Positions 1 through 5,915 of a stretch of 6,526 nucleotides of DNA are shown one piece after another; the first letter of the stretch is position 1; every line of letters starts with the position of its first letter. The position numbers and the translations under genes were made by a program. The stretch is from CAYMOV01 sp964392085. Lineage in GTDB: Bacteria; Oederibacteriota; Muellerivitia; Muellerivitales; Muellerivitaceae. The notes under the pieces are model-generated. The model did not search any database. It was not told the origin of the DNA and saw only the letters and a list, made by a program, of their open reading frames with translations. The stretch covers positions 1 to 6,526 of the forward strand of contig CAYMOV010000136.1 in the NCBI GenBank assembly GCA_964392085.1. The letters are read 5' to 3'.

Positions 1-1682
1 TCATTGATGTTCTTGAACCGGTCCAGGTCCATGATCATGACCGCGAGGTTCGTGGCCCCGCGCTTGGCGTGCGTCATGGCCTGTTCCAACCGGTCGCGGA
101 ACAGCATGCGGTTCGGCAGGTTGGTGAGGGGGTCGTAATAGGCCTGGCGTCGGATGGTCTCCTCGGCCCGTTTGCGCTCGGTGAGGTCCCGGGAGACCGC
201 CAAGACGACCTGGCGCCCCTTCCACGGGAAGGTGTGGGCCGAGATCTCAACGGGGATCTTGAGGCCCGATCGGGTGACTTGGATCCGCTCAAAGGTGATA
301 TGGGATTGGTCGAGGAGCTTCTTCCAGATCGCCGGCATGTCCCGCCGTTGCCGGGGCTCCAGGACGTCCAGGGGGCTCATGCGGAGGAAGTCCTCGCGGC
401 TGTACCCCATCCGCTGGCAGGCCACGTGGTTGACCTCCAGGTAAAGGCCGGTGGTGCCGTCCGGGCTGACCTCGTAGAGGTAGATGGCGTCGTTGGCGTA
501 ATCGAAGAGGTGTCGGAACTTCTCCTCGTTTTCCCGGGATTCGGCCTCCGCGAACTTCCTTTTTGAGATCGGCAGGGTGGTCATGCAGATGCCCGTCACC
601 GTTTCATGGGAACCGTAAACAGGGCTGTACAGGATCTCATACCAGTCCTGTCCCCCGTCGGGACGGGGAATCGGCCTTTCCACCTGAAAGGACTCACCCG
701 CCAGCGACTTTTGGAAATTCACGCGGAATGGCTCGAGATTGACTTCGCTCAGGAAATCCTCCAGCCGATCGCCCGGATGGAGCTCATGTCCGAACAATGT
801 GGCGCTGGCCGTGACGGCCTGTGGGTTGACCGAGAGGAGTCGGCCTTCAAGGTCCAAAAGCAGGATACCCTGGGGCCCGCTGTTGAAAATCGCCCTCAGT
901 CGCTGTTCGCTCGTCTCAAGGGCGGACTCCGCCTTACGGCGCTCGGTCAAGTCATGCATGACCGACAGCCGAGCGGGCCGCCCCTCGTAAATGATGTTCA
1001 GGGAGACCACTTCGACTTCGAGCACCGTCCCGTCCGCCATGAGGTGCCGGCTCAAGACCGAACGGGCCGACTGATCGGGCGGCAATCCCTTCAAGGAAAT
1101 GAAATGACCGGCCATCCTCTCTCGGTCCTCGACCGGGTGGAAGTCCTGGACCGTCAAGGTCCTGAACTTCTGGGCCTCATAGCCGTATTTGCGGCACACG
1201 GCCTCGTTGACCGCCAGGACGGCGAAGGTTTCCAGGTCGTAAACCAACATCGGGTTGGGGTTCTTCTCAAAAAGGTATTGGGTGAAGTCCTCCAATTTAG
1301 CCGACCCGTTCCTGCGTTTGAACTCGCGCACCAAGGCGATCAGGCGCCCCTCCCCTTCCTCGGCCCAACGGCTGAAGACGGCTTCCACATGGACGGCCTT
1401 CCCAGCTCTTTTTTGGAGGTGGAAATCCAGGTGGTCCAGGGGGGTGTTCCCGGCCCGGAAACGGTCCAGCAGTTCGCCGATCCGTCGGCGATCCACGTCC
1501 GCGATGAGATTCAGGAAATCCGGGAGGTCGAGAAGCTGTTGGTTGGAATATCCTGAGAGCTTCTGGAAAGCTTCGTTGGTGAAGATCAATTTCGGGAAAT
1601 CAAATACCAAGACCCCCTCTCCCATGTCGCTGATGGACTTGAGGAGGAGATCGTCGAGGAGGTCTTTCATGGGGAAAGGCAT
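1..1682 (-). CDS. Multi-PAS sensor diguanylate cyclase-type protein (N-terminal part, runs off left edge)
   Basis: The reading frame is open for 560 codons with no stop. Four PAS-like domains can be seen at about residues 13-122, 130-248, 258-375 and 385-505. The second and fourth end in the usual PAS/PAC linker (DLTERRKAE near 244, DLTERKRAE near 499). The protein then enters a GGDEF domain with the classic opening YYDPLTNLPNR (515-525) and LAVMIMDLDRFKNIN (546-560). The GG(D/E)EF catalytic loop, any I-site and any EAL domain lie outside the window, so activity cannot be judged. No transmembrane segment or signal peptide is visible, so it is probably a cytosolic sensor that makes or responds to cyclic di-GMP; its ligands are unknown. 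The ATG at 1682 is chosen because GGGAG (1693-1689) sits 6 nt upstream. An in-frame ATG at 1670 lacks such a site, and one at 1718 would add 12 residues but has no clear ribosome binding site. The family is certain; output is inferred. Confidence 0.93.
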   Translation of the reverse strand, partial: MPFPMKDLLDDLLLKSISDMGEGVLVFDFPKLIFTNEAFQKLSGYSNQQLLDLPDFLNLIADVDRRRIGELLDRFRAGNTPLDHLDFHLQKRAGKAVHVEAVFSRWAEEGEGRLIALVREFKRRNGSAKLEDFTQYLFEKNPNPMLVYDLETFAVLAVNEAVCRKYGYEAQKFRTLTVQDFHPVEDRERMAGHFISLKGLPPDQSARSVLSRHLMADGTVLEVEVVSLNIIYEGRPARLSVMHDLTERRKAESALETSEQRLRAIFNSGPQGILLLDLEGRLLSVNPQAVTASATLFGHELHPGDRLEDFLSEVNLEPFRVNFQKSLAGESFQVERPIPRPDGGQDWYEILYSPVYGSHETVTGICMTTLPISKRKFAEAESRENEEKFRHLFDYANDAIYLYEVSPDGTTGLYLEVNHVACQRMGYSREDFLRMSPLDVLEPRQRRDMPAIWKKLLDQSHITFERIQVTRSGLKIPVEISAHTFPWKGRQVVLAVSRDLTERKRAEETIRRQAYYDPLTNLPNRMLFRDRLEQAMTHAKRGATNLAVMIMDLDRFKNIN

Positions 1683-1734
1683 AGGCTTCTCCCGGGGGCA
1701 GCCGGATGAAACAACCATTTCGAGGACTTATTTG

Positions 1735-1763
1735 ATTTTAAGCCTAAACCATGGCCTTTCCAA
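1735..1763 (-). promoter_or_regulatory. Candidate sigma70-type promoter of the PAS-GGDEF gene
   Basis: On the minus strand TTGGAA (1763-1758, 4 of 6 matches to TTGACA) and TAAAAT (1740-1735, 5 of 6 matches to TATAAT) are separated by exactly 17 bp. Transcription would start near 1728, giving a leader of roughly 46 nt before the ATG at 1682. This is a consensus match by eye; AT-rich gaps yield such matches by chance, so confidence is moderate. Confidence 0.5.
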
Positions 1764-1778
1764 ACGTTAAAACCCATT

Positions 1779-1797
1779 ATTTGGTTTCATTTGGTTT
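1779..1797. repeat. 9-bp direct repeat with 10-bp period upstream of the PAS-GGDEF promoter
   Basis: ATTTGGTTT occurs at 1779-1787 and again at 1789-1797, one helical turn apart. On the minus strand it reads AAACCAAAT-G-AAACCAAAT and lies about 50-70 bp upstream of the inferred start of transcription, just beyond the -35 element. That placement would suit an activator bound to one face of the DNA. No known regulator is recognised, and the role is inference. Confidence 0.4.
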
Positions 1798-1803
1798 AAA
1801 AGG

Positions 1804-1827
1804 GGTTGTTGCCTGAAAAGAACAACC
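1804..1827 (-). terminator. Weak hairpin, possible terminator of the leftward thioredoxin-fold gene
   Basis: GGTTGTT (1804-1810) and AACAACC (1821-1827) form a perfect 7-bp stem with a 10-nt loop. Read leftward, it is followed by CCTTTTAAACC, which gives only a short T run. It lies downstream of the gene that ends at 1981 and could release that transcript before the next promoter. The weak tail keeps this tentative. Confidence 0.3.
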
Positions 1828-1853
1828 ACCCCAATAGGGCGCATAAAATCCAA

Positions 1854-1881
1854 AAACCCCTATGGACCAATTCCGGGGTTT
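1854..1881 (-). terminator. Second weak hairpin in the 1683-1980 gap
   Basis: AAACCCC and GGGGTTT arms (1854-1860 as its complement, 1875-1881) form a 7-bp stem with a 14-nt loop. Read leftward, the stem runs into TTTTT GGATTTT. It could be a transcription terminator for the gene ending at 1981 or a chance inverted repeat. The rest of the 298-bp gap holds no convincing reading frame. Confidence 0.3.
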
Positions 1882-1980
1882 GGGTTTGCCCCGACAAAAT
1901 CACGCCAAATAAGATCCAATGAACGTATCCAACCGCCAAAAGTTACATTAAAACCATGAATCCCCTGAGCCAAACACGAT

Positions 1981-2571
1981 TCAACCTTGACCGCCAAAAT
2001 AAACCGGTTCCAAACCCGGTTTCCATTTGATGTTGCAACCGGTACTGGGCCATTGGTTTGTCGGAATGGTTTTGCCGGCGAGGACAGCCTCCATCGCCGC
2101 CCTCAGGTCCTTTCCAGTCACTGGCTTTCCGCTGTTGGGACGGCTGTCGTCCAGTTGGCCCCGGTAAACAAGCTTCCGGGAGTTGTCATATAGGAAGAAG
2201 TCCGGGGTACAGGCCGCGGTAAAGGCCTTCGCCACCGATTGGCTTTCGTCGTGACAAACCGGGAACAGGAACCCCTGTTCCCGGGCCATGGCCTTCAAGT
2301 TCTCCGGGGAGTCCGCCGGATAGTGGACCGCGTCGTTCGAGCTGATGGCCACGATGCCCATCGGCTTATCCCGGTAGTCCCGTCCGACCCGCGCCAATTC
2401 CTCCCGGACGTGCACCACATAAGGGCAATGGCGGCAGATGAACATGACCAACAGGCCGGTCTTGTCCTTGAAGTCGTCCCGTCGGATGGTCTTGCCCGTC
2501 GCGACGTCCGGCAAGGCGAAATCAGGGGCAGGAGAGCCCAAGTTGAGCATGGTGGAAGGGGTGAGAACCAC
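1981..2571 (-). CDS. Thioredoxin-fold redox protein (peroxiredoxin-like 1 / AhpC-TSA type) with CRHC motif
   Basis: A 196-residue protein of the thioredoxin/peroxiredoxin-like family. It opens with GSPAPDFALPD (12-22), as AhpC/TSA proteins do. It has a thioredoxin-like redox pair in FICRHCPYV (Cys46, Cys49), a cis-proline loop in ACTPDFFLYD (Cys121, Pro123), and the family-typical YRGQLDDSRP (136-145) and GCNIKWKPG (178-186) segments. Cys106 and Cys179 are additional cysteines. Thiol-disulfide exchange in the cytosol is the likely role; the substrate is unknown and no signal peptide is seen. The start is taken as GTG 2571, because GGAGG (2582-2578) lies 6 nt upstream. An ATG at 2550 would match the usual family start but has no ribosome binding site. 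It stands alone, 91 bp downstream of the membrane-protein pair and with no clear promoter of its own. Confidence 0.92.
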   Translation of the reverse strand: MVLTPSTMLNLGSPAPDFALPDVATGKTIRRDDFKDKTGLLVMFICRHCPYVVHVREELARVGRDYRDKPMGIVAISSNDAVHYPADSPENLKAMAREQGFLFPVCHDESQSVAKAFTAACTPDFFLYDNSRKLVYRGQLDDSRPNSGKPVTGKDLRAAMEAVLAGKTIPTNQWPSTGCNIKWKPGLEPVYFGGQG

Positions 2572-2577
2572 GAGAAA

Positions 2578-2582
2578 CCTCC
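2578..2582 (-). promoter_or_regulatory. Shine-Dalgarno site deciding the GTG start at 2571
   Basis: GGAGG on the minus strand sits 6 nt before GTG 2571. The alternative ATG at 2550 is preceded by a pyrimidine-rich stretch with no such site. Confidence 0.75.
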
Positions 2583-2593
2583 GAAGGCGGCGG

Positions 2594-2621
2594 TCAGCTT
2601 TCAGCTGTCGGTGGTCAGCGT
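2594..2621. repeat. Degenerate period-7 repeat (TCAGCTT-like units)
   Basis: Four successive 7-bp units start at 2594, 2601, 2608 and 2615: TCAGCTT, TCAGCTG, TCGGTGG and TCAGCGT. The unit resembles the TCAGCTN-type low-complexity intergenic repeats that in many bacterial genomes give spurious QLSVVS-like peptides. It lies in the 91-bp gap upstream of the thioredoxin-fold gene and close to that gene's ribosome binding site. No function is assigned. Confidence 0.5.
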
Positions 2622-2662
2622 AAACAAAATCACGGCCTAACCCAAGACCAGCCCAAATAGAC

Positions 2663-3184
2663 TCAGTTCATGAAGCCCTTGAGGATGAGGGCCAGTTCCT
2701 CGGGCTTCTGGGAACCAATGAGGAGTTTATCGCCGTTTTCCAGGACCAATTGGACCCCCCGGTTTCCCTGGGCGTTGTAGGCCTTTCCGTTGCCGAGGCC
2801 CCCCATCCGGACGCCCCAGCCCCCATATTCCCGGATCGGGCGGTAAGTGCGTGGCTCGGCGGACCGGATGGACCGGATCGGGATGGCCCGATCCAAAAGG
2901 GGCTTGAAGGTCACGAAAAGATAGCCGTCGTGGATCTCCGTGATGAGTTTCATCCAATGGAGCATCGAAAAGATCCCCGCGAAAAGGAGGAGTTGAATCC
3001 CAAAGACCAAGCCCAAGAGCCATGTGGGGCCCGGGTGTTTGCCGAACGGCAGGCCCACAACCGACTGTTGGTATATCCCATAGCCGAGGACGCAGGTGGA
3101 AAAGGTCCCCATGATCACCAGGAAAAACTTCAACCAGGGGATGTCGAACCCCTGTTCCTCATGAAAATTCCGGTCTTCCTTCAT
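2663..3184 (-). CDS. Two-helix membrane protein with soluble C-terminal domain (DUF6141-like, unknown function)
   Basis: A 173-residue protein. Residues 18-40 and 54-78 are hydrophobic and read as two membrane helices joined by a short GLPFGKHPGPT loop. Residues 79-173 form a polar, probably beta-rich domain containing REYGGWGVR (118-126), GKAYNAQGNRGVQL (133-146) and a final helix (PEELALILKGF). From memory this layout matches small bacterial membrane proteins catalogued as DUF6141, with a PH-like tail; that name is tentative. The start at 3184 overlaps the stop of the DUF486 gene as ATGA, which indicates translational coupling. A longer in-frame opening back to 3388 would only be an out-of-frame reading of the upstream gene. 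The biochemical role is unknown. Confidence 0.85.
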   Translation of the reverse strand: MKEDRNFHEEQGFDIPWLKFFLVIMGTFSTCVLGYGIYQQSVVGLPFGKHPGPTWLLGLVFGIQLLLFAGIFSMLHWMKLITEIHDGYLFVTFKPLLDRAIPIRSIRSAEPRTYRPIREYGGWGVRMGGLGNGKAYNAQGNRGVQLVLENGDKLLIGSQKPEELALILKGFMN

Positions 3185-3522
3185 AGGGTCACCGTTCCCC
3201 GGAACATGAAGTAAGCCGCCAGGACCAGGCAGAGCCCCGCGTAAAGGAAGTTCAGGTTTAACGGGAGCTTCATATACCAGACGGCGAACCCCGCGAACAC
3301 GATCATGGTGATGATCTCCTGGATCACCTTCAGCTGGGGCAAGGTGAACATCCCGTAACCGGCCCGGTTCGCCGGCACCTGGAGGCAATACTCGAAGAAG
3401 GCGATCCCCCAGCTCACCCCGATGGCGATCCAGAGGGGCTTGGACCGAAGGTCCTTTAGGTGGGCGTACCAGGCGAAGGTCATGAACAGGTTGGAGAGGA
3501 ACAGGAGGATGACGGTCTTCAT
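3181..3522 (-). CDS. DMT-superfamily DUF486 small membrane protein
   Basis: A 113-residue, strongly hydrophobic protein with four predicted membrane helices (about 2-19, 30-48, 67-87 and 91-109). It carries the family-defining stretches MTFAWYAHLKDL, FFEYCLQVPANRAGY and FTLPQLKVIQE. It belongs to DUF486 (PF04342), small multidrug-resistance-sized members of the drug/metabolite transporter fold; substrates are not established for this family. The ATG at 3522 follows AAAGGGG (about 3534-3528) by 5 nt. It is the first gene of a coupled pair with the DUF6141-like protein, suggesting the two act together in the membrane. It is separated by 53 bp from the AlkD gene upstream, so read-through from that cluster is possible. 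Confidence 0.93.
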   Translation of the reverse strand: MKTVILLFLSNLFMTFAWYAHLKDLRSKPLWIAIGVSWGIAFFEYCLQVPANRAGYGMFTLPQLKVIQEIITMIVFAGFAVWYMKLPLNLNFLYAGLCLVLAAYFMFRGTVTL

Positions 3523-3575
3523 CGGGGCCCCTTTAGAACGACGTTGTTCCCGTTAATATACTCAAAACCGGACAT

Positions 3576-4304
3576 TCAGGCATCCAGCCTCAGGTAGTGT
3601 TTCCGGGCGCCGGGTTTGAGCCTTTCCAACGAGTAGCGGAGCATCGTCCTCGGCATCCGGCTCGCGTTCTGGTCCAGGAAACGCCGAAGCGCCTTTTCAT
3701 CCCGTTTCCCTACCTCCCTCAGCATCCACCCCCCCGCCTTGTGCATCAAGTCCTCCCGGTCCCGCAACAACACCCGGGCCAGTCGGAGCGTTTCCGTGAA
3801 CCGGCGTTCGCGGACGAACCAGAACGTCGCCAAGACCGCCACCCGGCGGTCCCAGAGCCGTTTGGATCGGACCCAACGGAAGAGGATCCCCTTGGGCTTG
3901 TCCGCGAGGTAAGCGCCGATGATTTGGGGTGCCGTGAGGTCCACGAGGTCCCAGTTATTGATGTATCTCATGTGTCGGACATAAAAGCGGTAGCACTCCG
4001 CCGTGGGCCGGTCGCTTCCCGCCCGTCCGGCCCGGTCCACCAGGATCAATAGGGCGAGAAGCCGCTCCTCATGCCAGGGGGAACGGAGGAGTTTCGAGAC
4101 CTCGGGGAGCGATAGGTCGCGGTGCCGCTTCGCCACTGTCCGCGTCTGGGGCACCATGACGCCGAGGAACTTGTCCCCCGCCCCGTATTGGCCGGGTCCG
4201 GTCTTGAAGAAACCCGCGAGGAGCTTCGCCTTCCGGGGATTGGCCAACCGCCTTAAATCCCCCGAGGCTTGGGCCGCTGTACGGCGGTTGGATGGCCCCT
4301 TCAC
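3576..4304 (-). CDS. DNA alkylation repair protein, AlkD-type HEAT-repeat glycosylase
   Basis: A 242-residue all-helical protein of the DNA alkylation repair family (PF08713). It probably excises positively charged alkylated bases such as N3- or N7-alkylpurines in base-excision repair. Recognisable landmarks are FFKTGPGQYGAGDKFLGVMVP (about 32-52), YINNWDLVD (114-122), LWDRRVAVLATFWFV (150-164), HKAGGWMLREVGKRD (188-202) and MPRTMLRYSLE (217-227). Trp118, Asp122, Arg154 and Trp193 align by eye with the Trp, Asp, Arg and Trp that line the lesion site in Bacillus cereus AlkD, so it should be active. GTG 4304 is chosen because it overlaps the stop of the upstream acetyltransferase as GTGA and has GGAGG (4317-4313) 8 nt before it. 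GTG 4319 would add five residues but lacks such a site. It is the last gene of the coupled three-gene cluster. Confidence 0.94.
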   Translation of the reverse strand: MKGPSNRRTAAQASGDLRRLANPRKAKLLAGFFKTGPGQYGAGDKFLGVMVPQTRTVAKRHRDLSLPEVSKLLRSPWHEERLLALLILVDRAGRAGSDRPTAECYRFYVRHMRYINNWDLVDLTAPQIIGAYLADKPKGILFRWVRSKRLWDRRVAVLATFWFVRERRFTETLRLARVLLRDREDLMHKAGGWMLREVGKRDEKALRRFLDQNASRMPRTMLRYSLERLKPGARKHYLRLDA

Positions 4305-4864
4305 CGCCCCCGCCTCCACTCACCCATCAGGATGGCATAGAGGTAGGAGTCCCTCCAACGGCCGTGGATCAAGAGATGTTTCTTGAGGAAACCTTCACGA
4401 CGAAAACCCACCCGTTTGAGGAGCCTTTTTGAAGGCAGGTTCAGGGGGTCGCAGGTCGCCCAAATCCGGTGCAACCCGAGGTCGGTGAAACCGAAACGGG
4501 TCAAACGCCGGACGGCCTCCTCGGCCAAGCCGAGACCCCGGTACCGGGGGTTCAGGCAATACCCGATCTCCGCCTCACCCTGCTCGCGGTCCTTGTGCCA
4601 AAGGCAGCAATGGCCGATCAAGCCGCCCTCCTCACGGTGGGTCACCGCCAATTCGAAATCATTGCGCGGCCGCATCTCGCGTCGAACGGCGACGTTCCCC
4701 AAGAACCCCCTCGTTTGGGCCGGTCGATTGGGTCCCCAGGTGAGGAAACGAACGACCTCCGGACGGCCCGCGTAATCCTGCAAGCCCTTCAAATCCCCGG
4801 GAACGAATTCCCGGATGACCAACCGGGGCGTCCCCAACCGGATATTGGAAAGTGGTCCGTTCAT
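4301..4864 (-). CDS. GNAT-family N-acetyltransferase, RimJ/RimL-like (second of a tandem pair)
   Basis: A 187-residue GNAT protein of the RimJ/RimL-like class. It starts SNIRLGTPRLVIREF (6-20), a pattern shared with ribosomal-protein and small-molecule acetyltransferases. The acetyl-CoA loop is RYRGLGLAEEAV (107-118), matching R/QxxGxG/A, and is followed by LHRIWATCDPLNLPSKRLLKRVGF (131-154), the usual motif B region. The acceptor cannot be deduced. It is the same length as the neighbouring upstream acetyltransferase and similar along its whole length, so the two arose by tandem duplication. The ATG at 4864 overlaps the upstream stop as ATGA; an extension to 4915 would lie wholly in the upstream gene. 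Translation probably depends on coupling, since no strong ribosome binding site precedes it. Its 3' end contains the ribosome binding site of the AlkD gene. Confidence 0.93.
   Translation of the reverse strand: MNGPLSNIRLGTPRLVIREFVPGDLKGLQDYAGRPEVVRFLTWGPNRPAQTRGFLGNVAVRREMRPRNDFELAVTHREEGGLIGHCCLWHKDREQGEAEIGYCLNPRYRGLGLAEEAVRRLTRFGFTDLGLHRIWATCDPLNLPSKRLLKRVGFRREGFLKKHLLIHGRWRDSYLYAILMGEWRRGR
4313..4317 (-). promoter_or_regulatory. Shine-Dalgarno site for the AlkD gene, inside the preceding coding region
   Basis: GGAGG on the minus strand lies 8 nt before GTG 4304, within the last codons (GEWRRGR) of the upstream acetyltransferase. It supports the GTGA overlap start over GTG 4319. Confidence 0.7.
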
Positions 4865-5424
4865 CGTGAATGCCGATCCGTTTCCAGGATGGCGTAGAGA
4901 GCTGAATCCCTCCACCTTCCCTTTTGGAGGATGTCCTTGCGGAGAAACCCCTCTTGTCTCATCCCGATTTTCCTCATCACCCTTCCCGAGGAGCCGTTCC
5001 CGGGATCATGGGTGGACCAAATCCGGTGGAGCTTCAGGGTCTTGAACCCGAAGCGGACCATGGCCCGGGCGGCCTCGGTGGTGTATCCCAGGTTCCAATA
5101 ACGGGGATGGAGGACGTACCCGAGGTCCGATTCCCTCTGGGCCGCGTTCTTGATCCGGAGGCCGCACCCACCGATGACCCGCCCGGTCTCCCTCAGGACG
5201 ACCGCCATTTCAAAGGACCGGCGGACCTTTCGGCGACGTTCACGGGCCATGTCCCTGAGGAAATCCCTGGTTTGCTTCGGGCTGTCCGGGCCCCAAGGCA
5301 GGAAGCGGACCACCCGCCGGAGCTTGGAGTAAGCGCTGACGTCCCTCCAGTCCGAAGGGTGGAATTCCCTCAGGACCAACCGGGGCGTCTCGATCCGGAT
5401 GTTGGAAAGGGCGATGGGTTTCAT
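4861..5424 (-). CDS. GNAT-family N-acetyltransferase, RimJ/RimL-like (first of a tandem pair)
   Basis: A 187-residue GNAT protein. It shares SNIR-x2-TPRLV-x-REF near the start, VVRFL-x-WGP (38-46), LHRIW (132-136), EGFL (158-161) and GRWRDS-x-LYAIL (169-180) with the gene downstream. The acetyl-CoA loop reads RYWNLGYTTEAA (108-119), with Asn where the first Gly of the R/QxxGxG/A motif normally sits; such substitutions occur in RimJ/RimL relatives, so the protein may still be active. The acceptor is unknown. ATG 5424 begins the conserved part; ATG 5460 would add 12 poorly conserved residues and abut the divergent yjbQ start. Neither ATG has a clear ribosome binding site. A CATAAT element ends exactly 7 nt before ATG 5424, so the mRNA may be leaderless. 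It heads the GNAT-GNAT-AlkD cluster. Confidence 0.93.
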   Translation of the reverse strand: MKPIALSNIRIETPRLVLREFHPSDWRDVSAYSKLRRVVRFLPWGPDSPKQTRDFLRDMARERRRKVRRSFEMAVVLRETGRVIGGCGLRIKNAAQRESDLGYVLHPRYWNLGYTTEAARAMVRFGFKTLKLHRIWSTHDPGNGSSGRVMRKIGMRQEGFLRKDILQKGRWRDSALYAILETDRHSR

Positions 5425-5430
5425 GTCGGG

Positions 5431-5437
5431 TATTATG
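5431..5437. promoter_or_regulatory. Overlapping -10-like elements between divergent yjbQ and GNAT genes
   Basis: The 38-bp gap between the two divergent start codons contains TATTATG. Read rightward, TATTAT (5431-5436) would start transcription near 5443, about 20 nt before yjbQ. Read leftward, CATAAT (5437-5432) would place the start of transcription at or next to the ATG at 5424. No good -35 hexamer is seen for either direction, so both assignments are weak. Confidence 0.3.
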
Positions 5438-5462
5438 ATGGGAAGCGAAACGGAGGGCATCC

Positions 5463-5876
5463 ATGAAATCGCACACCGAATACCATTGGTTCCAGACGAA
5501 AAAGCACCGGGAATACATCAACATCACCGGCGAAGTCCAGGCGGCCGTGTCGAAAAGCGGCATCCAGGAGGGCATGGCCCTGGTGTCCGCCATGCACATC
5601 ACCGCCGGGGTCTACGTCAACGACGCCGAAGACGGGCTGATCGCCGACATCGATGAGTGGCTCGAGAAGCTGGCGCCCTTCAGGCAGGACTACCGGCACC
5701 ACCGCACCGGCGAGACCAACGGCGATTCCCACCTCAAGAGCCTGCTGGTGCACCACGAGGTCATCGTTCCGGTCACGAAGGGCAAGCTCGATTTCGGCCC
5801 TTGGCAGCAGGTTTTTTACGCCGAGTTCGACGGCCAGCGGAAGAAGAGGCTCCTTATCAAGGTCATGGGGGAATAA
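5463..5876 (+). CDS. yjbQ: YjbQ/UPF0047 family protein (secondary thiamine-phosphate synthase-type)
   Basis: A complete 137-residue member of PF01894 (UPF0047/YjbQ). The family is annotated as secondary thiamine-phosphate synthase, because E. coli YjbQ shows a weak activity of that kind; the true physiological role is unsettled. Family hallmarks are all present: the metal- or phosphate-binding MHITAGVYVND (44-54), EWLEKLAP (65-72), DYRHHRTGETNGDSHLKSLL (from 77) with its conserved histidines, VIVPVTKGKLDFGPWQQ (100-116) and EFDGQRKKRLLIKVMGE (121-137). The ATG at 5463 is preceded by GGAGG (5452-5456) at a 6-nt spacing. It is the only rightward gene in the window. It is divergent from the GNAT cluster and convergent with ssrA, and its stop codon runs directly into the A-tract of a shared terminator. 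Confidence 0.96.
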   Translation: MKSHTEYHWFQTKKHREYINITGEVQAAVSKSGIQEGMALVSAMHITAGVYVNDAEDGLIADIDEWLEKLAPFRQDYRHHRTGETNGDSHLKSLLVHHEVIVPVTKGKLDFGPWQQVFYAEFDGQRKKRLLIKVMGE

Positions 5877-5877
5877 A

Positions 5878-5907
5878 AAAAGGCGACCCGTGGAGGGGTC
5901 GCCTTTT
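5878..5907. terminator. Bidirectional intrinsic terminator shared by yjbQ and ssrA
   Basis: GGCGACCC (5882-5889) and GGGTCGCC (5896-5903) pair perfectly around a 6-nt loop. Flanking AAAA/TTTT extends the stem to 12 bp. Rightward it is followed by TTTTGATT for yjbQ. Leftward it is followed by seven T residues, the stronger tail, and it begins 8 nt past the mature tmRNA 3' end. One element therefore serves both convergent genes. Confidence 0.93.
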
Positions 5908-5915
5908 GATTCGGT

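Noticed and set aside
69..566. 165-codon plus-strand reading frame
   Set aside because: It lies opposite the fourth PAS and GGDEF coding region and shows no family resemblance.
606..1556. Long 316-codon plus-strand reading frame
   Set aside because: It is antisense to the continuous PAS domain-coding frame, whose 560 codons match known domains. The plus-strand product has no recognisable domain and arises from GC-biased codon positions.
3185..3388. N-terminal extension of the two-helix membrane protein
   Set aside because: The 68 extra residues are an out-of-frame reading of the DUF486 gene, rich in Pro, Gly and Arg. The ATGA overlap at 3184 gives a better start.
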